Made by a program: the position numbers and the translations under genes. DNA of 64,000 nt, taken from the NCBI GenBank assembly GCA_028455995.1, contig JABELC010000010.1, forward strand, positions 1,638,001 to 1,702,000, read 5' to 3'. The stretch comes from Scleromitrula shiraiana (taxonomy: Eukaryota > Ascomycota > Leotiomycetes > Helotiales > Sclerotiniaceae). The notes under the pieces are model-generated. The model saw nothing but the letters and a program-made list of their open reading frames with translations. It was not told where the DNA came from and ran no database searches. Shown one piece after another: positions 58,713 through 64,000 of this stretch (position 1 is the stretch's first letter; each line of letters opens with the position of its first letter).

Positions 58713-60532
58713 GATGAATGATTTGGAACTTGTCTTAAAGTAAAGGGAATATGGTTAAACAAAAGAACTTCAGAGTAGATGGGCAAAAAGCTCGTATTTA
58801 TAGTTCGTTGTCACAAACGCATAATCCAAAAGGAGATCTAATTATACGAACGGACTTTTCAAGATTTCCTAACCTAGTAGACTTGACTGTTTGCACGAGG
58901 AGACAATTTGATCTGATATCGGTATTCGAAGCCCCCTGGGTTCTAGCAAGGATAAGCCAGGACGGATTGTTTGGAGTTAATTGGAGCCAAGAGCACTTGT
59001 TTCTGCCAATTACAATTCGATTCTAAAAATAAGTTCATGTCCCGCTGTTCATCCGAAGAAAATAAAATTTTTTTCCGTTGACTGATGCTCCCTGTCCGGA
59101 TCCCAAGATATGCTGGAGCCTCCCTAGAGATTTTAGCTAAATTCCGAAAAAACGTGGATAAAGCCGTGAAACTTCCGACAAAGGTGATAAAGTGATCTCA
59201 TGACTTACCCCGGATTTTAAGAAAGGTTGAAGACATGACAATCATGCTTAAATTGGACAAGTAGATGTTGAGATGCAAGATTCCCTTCGTGGTAAAATTT
59301 TCTCAAGTCAGATCATTGTAACACTAAAAAAAGTTTTATGATTAGCAGTAAACATATTCTCATGACTTCAAACTTCCAAACTTTGAAAATCATTGTTCTG
59401 TATTCTGCAGAGCTGGAAGGTATTCGATTAAGCAGACAGTTTGTAACATAATTACGCATTACCTTTCTACCATTGAATCGTAAAAAAGATCGACTCGATA
59501 TCTTTTGTTAGCATTTAAAGCAATATCTAAATTTGATCATCGAATATATCGGTACAGTACACGTAGATACGTATAGCTGTTAGACTCCTTTGTACTTTAG
59601 GAGACACATAAAAGAACAAGATCTAGAAAAGTTCATACATGCGTATTGATGATATCAATATGGTTGAAAAACAAAACGAACATATACCACCTAAGCAATA
59701 GGCACTGGTGAAACAAGCCAGAAAATCATATGTAGATACCAGGCATGCCTGAGAGTTAGACCTATAGAATAATAAGTAAATGATAAAACGATATATCTGC
59801 TCCAATCATACCCCCACAACACCCTATATATAGATATAGAGATATATAATAGACGGAGAATCTTCATATGAAGGTTTCTGCAGCTCAGGGATCATAAATT
59901 GATGGATGGCCGCATTGAAAAGTAAGTAGAGAATAGGAAACCTCACCACTGAGAATCCAAATTACCGGATGATAAACAATATGTAGCAGTTTAAGTATTA
60001 ATACATGACAAGTACAGCAGCCCGTGATTGATGCGCTACATGCCAATAATGTTAGTTCATCACTTCGAACTACAACGTTGTGTATACGTAGTTGTGCTGG
60101 ATAATTAACCGGATCAGCCGCATCAGCCGGAACCGGATAATTGTTCATCCTAGCCTCTGGAATTATTCGAATTATCCTTTAATCCATGATGATAATCAAC
60201 CGAACCTTGAACAATTCCCCACACACATACTAACCTCACCTCATAGCTTTTGAGAGAGCCAACAAAGTTCAAAGATTCACGTCGATTATTTTTGATCATA
60301 TCTATTCATTGCCTAGTTTCTAGAATCGCGTGTCGTTTCTTTGGCAATCCTGGTCATATACGGTACCCACTACAGTCAAAAATCTTGATTCGGGATCTCG
60401 AAAATCAATTCGGCGCAAACGATAAACGTAAATGGACAATAGCAAACCGAACCATTAATAATATTGCGACAGCAACAATTTTTGCGACACTTCGACAAGT
60501 TACACAAGTTGCATTCCATACGAACACTCGAA
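58713..60532. other. Divergent intergenic region between GH12 and SPT20 genes
   Basis: No gene is supported. ORFs at 58751-59026, 59623-59805 and 59885-60148 have no recognisable domain. The left end holds the GH12 promoter. The right end (about 60,400-60,532) should be the SPT20 5' UTR. Confidence 0.5.
58795..58802 (-). promoter_or_regulatory. Possible TATA box of the GH12 gene
   Basis: TATAAATA reads on the minus strand 83-90 bases upstream of the GH12 start codon. Position and sequence fit a regulated secreted-enzyme gene. There is no transcription start evidence. Confidence 0.5.
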
Positions 60533-63442
60533 ATGGCGCCTGCTGCATCAGTTATTCAGGCGACTACCAAAGTCAAACGACCTATGTCTATCCAAACTAA
60601 TGGCATCAATTCTTCAACGTCTTCCCCATCTCCATCGATGTCAGCTGGAAGATTGCCATCAGGCCCAAAGCATCCTCCCAACTCGGCGACTAGCAATGGT
60701 AATGGCAATAATGCTGGAGTGAAGTCTGCGAATCGAATACGCCCTGGACAAACATTGGGTCGGGGACAAAGAAATCATAGTGTTCCATTGAGATCTGGCG
60801 GTTTGAACGGGGAATTGACTATACCACAGATTGCACAACCTCAGCCATATGGTAATGTTCATTGGTGCTGCCTACCTTTCTTGAGCTAACTATTCTTAGT
60901 CAAATCCGATAACTATATTCTCAACAAATACCGCGGGCACCCGCCATCTCTTATCATCCATTTACACGCGACTCATTTTAGATTCGATCAGCAGCAGGAA
61001 GGAAGTTTCTCCTACAAATCGCCCATGAGGCTTTTGTTAGATCACCTCAAACATCGCACGGTACCCCATGAATTGCTTCCATTCTTCGCGCAACACGATG
61101 TGACTTTTTACGAAGGGTGTTTGATCATTCAAGTGCACGATCACAAAACCATCGCTCCCCCACAAGGATTTTCTCCATCACCTAAAGTTGGAAACTCGAA
61201 ACCTCAACCTTTCTCTATTCACAAATACAATGCTTGTGTGACACCATCTCCTTATGTTCCATTTCCTACCGAGAACACCATAAAAAGCAAAGCTTTGGCA
61301 GAAGAAAATGGAGATGGTTCTACAAAGCCAAAACCTTCAGCTCAACAGGATAAAGAAAATATGCCTGCACCCACCTTTCCAAATGATAGTCAGCGTAACA
61401 AGATCATGACAGCGCCAAATAAGGCTAAAATTACTACCCTTGTACTTCATCCAACACAACTTTGTGCTTTTATCGATATTACTCGCCATCTCACGATGCA
61501 ATCCACAGATTCAGTTTTACGTCAGGATCGTGCAGATGGAAGTGCCTCTGCTACACTTGCTCAGCCTCCTACGCCAATAGGAGCTGTCCCCCCTACCCCA
61601 GGGACAAGTATGCCACCACCAGCGAAAAGATTGAAGAAAGCAAAGATTGAACTTGATAACGGCAATATCTATGGCGCTGAAGCTCAGGTAATTTTGGCGA
61701 CCACGGCTCCACTAGTTCTCGATCCCGTGAGCAGTGCAATGGAATCTTCCCGACTCTTAGAATCATTAGCCCACCCCTTGCACTCGGAGAAGCCACCTCA
61801 ACCAAAGACACGTAAAAGAACTGTTGCAGAAATGGCAGCGGATGAAGCAATCGCTGCAGATAACGAACGATATATGCTCCTTCTAGACGATCGACTCTCT
61901 TCGAATTTGGTTGCTCAAGGGGGTGGTAATGTCACAGATGGTGATGGACAAGCTGGAGGGGCTGCTTTTGAGCCTAGATTTGAAAGATTCAAGGCTCTTG
62001 AGAACATCAAAGCTCAAATCGCCGAAAGGAAAATTCAAGAGAAATTGCGACAACAGGAGATTGACAAAAAGGCTGCTGCTGATCGAGAAATGCAAAGAAC
62101 TAAAGAGGCGGCAGAAAATCGTCAAAAGGAGATGGAGAGACGAAACGCTCTAGCTGCGCAGCAAACACTTGCTAGACAGCAACAACAACACCAGGAAGCT
62201 CAGCGAAGAGCTTTGGTTGCACAGCAGCAACAACACGCACAAGCTTTGCAAGGTGGACCTCCGCATACACAAGGCCAACATGCTCATCCTACTCAGCCCA
62301 ACGGTATTATGCCAAATGGTATGGCAGCACAGCCACAGCGCTTTCATCAGCAACAAGTCTCCCAGGCTCAGATATCTTCACCCATTGTTCGAAATGGTAC
62401 TCCACAAAGCCAGGCATCACCAAATGTCAACAATAGCATGGGTCATCCTATGCAGCACTCAACCTCTAGTATGGGTGGCAGCCCTCCACGTCCAGGTTCT
62501 GTTGTCCAACAGAACCATCCTCAAATGGGTGCTCCTACTTCCCATGCTATGATGCCACAAAGAAGCCAGCAAAGTCATTCCGGAACACCTAGAATGCCAG
62601 TAGCTACTCCCAATATTCAATCTACTCCCAGAATGAGCGCAACACCACGAATGAGCCAAGCAAGCCCTCTTCAAGGCCCAATGGCACAAGCACCTCTAAT
62701 AGGCCCTGTTCCAGGTCAACAGCCCATGCATCCACAAGCCATAAATAACATGAATCAAGCACAACAGCAACAATACTTGATGCAGTTAAGAGCCCACCAG
62801 CAAGGAATTCATCAAGCGCAAAATGCTCAGGCCATGAATATGATGCAAAATGGACAACCAATGACTCAACAACAGCAACAACAAATGATGATACAGCAAC
62901 AAATGCGACAACAATTAGCAGCTCAAGGAAATCCTAGTGCTGGAAGTCAGTTAACTCAGAATTATCAAAACCAACTGGCCGCCATGGTTCAAGCGCAACA
63001 ACGTTCTGGCATTCCTCAAAACATGAACAATATGAATCAAAGCTTCATGGGTGGTGCTATGCCGCCGAACATGCAAATGCAGCAGTTACATCAACAACAA
63101 TTACAGCAGCAGCAGTTACAGCAGATGCAAAGCCAACAACAACGAATGCAAGCTACACTTAGGAATTATATGTCCACCCCACAAGGCCAGGTGCAATATA
63201 ACGAAATACTTAGATCACTCATTGGGAGACACCAACAGCAGTACCCTGCAGCTGTAGTCACGGAAGAGTTGAAGGCTTCACTCCAAAATCAAGCTAGACA
63301 GATTTTGTTAAATAAACTTAGGCATCTTTCACAGCAACAACAGCTACAACAACAGCAGCAGCAGCAGCAGGGGAATATGCAGCAAAACATGCATATGCAA
63401 AACGGAATGGGAATGGGAATGGGAAGACCACAGGGAATGTAA
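60533..63442 (+). CDS. SPT20: SAGA complex subunit Spt20
   Basis: Structural subunit of the SAGA histone acetyltransferase coactivator, acting in the nucleus. Two exons (60533-60851 and 60900-63442) give 953 residues. The first 100 residues are disordered. The conserved Spt20 domain spans about residues 107-300: YILNKYRGHPPSLIIHLHAT, then FDQQEGSFSYKSPMR, LPFFAQHDVTFYEGCLIIQV and, after an acidic insert, TTLVLHPTQLCAFIDI. Then come a coiled coil (about 480-560) and a long Gln/Met/Asn/Pro-rich tail with several poly-Gln runs, typical of fungal coactivators. The ATG at 60533 is chosen because the frame has no earlier ATG. The 48-nt intron has the donor GTAATG and a CTAAC branch site. The poly-Gln tract lengths are likely to vary between strains. 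Confidence 0.93.
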
Positions 63443-63840
63443 GGATAGAGTTTCAATATCATGGGGGTTCTATATGGTGCTTGGATATGGCGCAAAATTT
63501 GGACTGACAAACTATACCCATTGTAAAATTGATTCTTGGTGGGCTCAAGGTACGGTGTTCGGGATAGGTCACGCTATACAGTAATTAGGCGGCGTACTTG
63601 TGGATATGTATACTAGAAAGGATGAATGACTTACTCTAATTCATAAAATTGGTATGTATTTATCAGATAAATCCATGGTCTATAGATACAGTAATGGATC
63701 AATAACTAGATCGAATATAAATCTTTGTTTGGTATTAAAATGAAGGCTTTCATTTTGCCTGTGTTATACATTTATCATGATGATTCTACAAGACTCCCAC
63801 TTGCACAAATCTAATCTACGTCGTCTTCATACCACAACTC
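63443..63840. other. Convergent intergenic region
   Basis: This is AT-rich DNA holding the 3' UTRs of SPT20 and of the gene entering from the right. Nothing else is seen. Confidence 0.6.
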
Positions 63841-64000
63841 TTATACATCTTTCTCCTTCTTCATCCTCTCCAAATTCCTTACCGCCCTCTCCAAATTATT
63901 CCACTCCTGATCAATCCCCTGATCACTCCTATCCTCCTCCGCCTCCGCACAAAACGCCTCTCCCCACTCCAACCTCTTCTCCCTCCCTCTCCATACATCC
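63841..64000 (-). CDS. 3' end of an unidentified gene (partial)
   Basis: The minus strand is open from the window edge to a TAA at 63843-63841, giving about 53 C-terminal residues. It is highly charged and helical in character, including REKRLEWGEAFCAEAEEDR and LERAVRNLERMKKEKDV at the end. The coding strand is G-rich and C-poor, like the 3' ends of several other genes in the window. The family is not recognisable from this fragment. An intron could lie within it. Confidence 0.6.
   Translation of the reverse strand, partial: DVWRGREKRLEWGEAFCAEAEEDRSDQGIDQEWNNLERAVRNLERMKKEKDV

Overview
The window is nuclear DNA of a filamentous ascomycete. Genes carry short introns (mostly 48-90 nt) with GTAAGT- or GTATGT-like donors, CTAAC/CTGAC-like branch sites and YAG acceptors. 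The proteins (a class II myosin of about 2,400 residues, a Rom2-type RhoGEF, Spt20, a GH12 glucanase, a Dal5-type transporter) are typical of Pezizomycotina. The overall flavour suggests Leotiomycetes, perhaps Sclerotiniaceae, but that is an impression from memory and no search was run. Intergenic DNA is AT-rich and unusually full of microsatellites.

Layout. 0.5-7.8 kb (-): myosin II heavy chain. 8.9-13.0 kb (+): Red1/ZFC3H1-type zinc-finger protein. 15.6-17.5 kb (+): MFS transporter. 18.0-19.4 kb (-): divergent cytochrome P450. 20.2-21.2 kb (-): broken fructosamine-kinase-like gene. 22.2-22.9 kb (+): small ABM-domain protein. 23.8-25.1 kb (-): probable decayed acidic-protein gene. 26.9-28.3 kb (+): transaldolase. 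29.2-31.4 kb (+): Mtg1-type mitochondrial GTPase with an internal 201-nt tandem repeat. 31.4-38.8 kb: gene-poor accessory stretch with a dead amidase gene, one orphan ORF and a 1.7-kb tract almost without G. 38.8-41.7 kb (-): Tudor-SN nuclease. 44.2-45.2 kb (-): Cu/Zn superoxide dismutase. 47.8-53.2 kb (+): Rho1 GEF. 56.2-57.1 kb (-): ribosomal protein S19. 57.9-58.7 kb (-): secreted GH12 glucanase. 60.5-63.4 kb (+): SAGA subunit Spt20. 63.8 kb to the end (-): 3' end of an unidentified gene.

Most genes are unrelated housekeeping functions: cytokinesis, Rho1/cell-wall signalling, RNA surveillance, SAGA transcription, translation, redox defence and the pentose phosphate pathway. The 15.6-25.1 kb block (transporter, P450, ABM protein, two broken genes) and the 31.4-38.8 kb block look accessory.

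The most unusual signal I found is compositional. Several genes switch abruptly along the coding strand from C-rich/G-poor to G-rich/C-poor towards their 3' ends, on whichever strand the gene lies. In two genes the C-rich block begins right after an intron whose upstream exon is G-rich. The near-G-free tract at 36.5-38.2 kb continues the same asymmetry beyond the Tudor-SN gene. I did not find a recognisable new multi-gene system. No rRNA, tRNA, CRISPR array or intact transposon was recognised.
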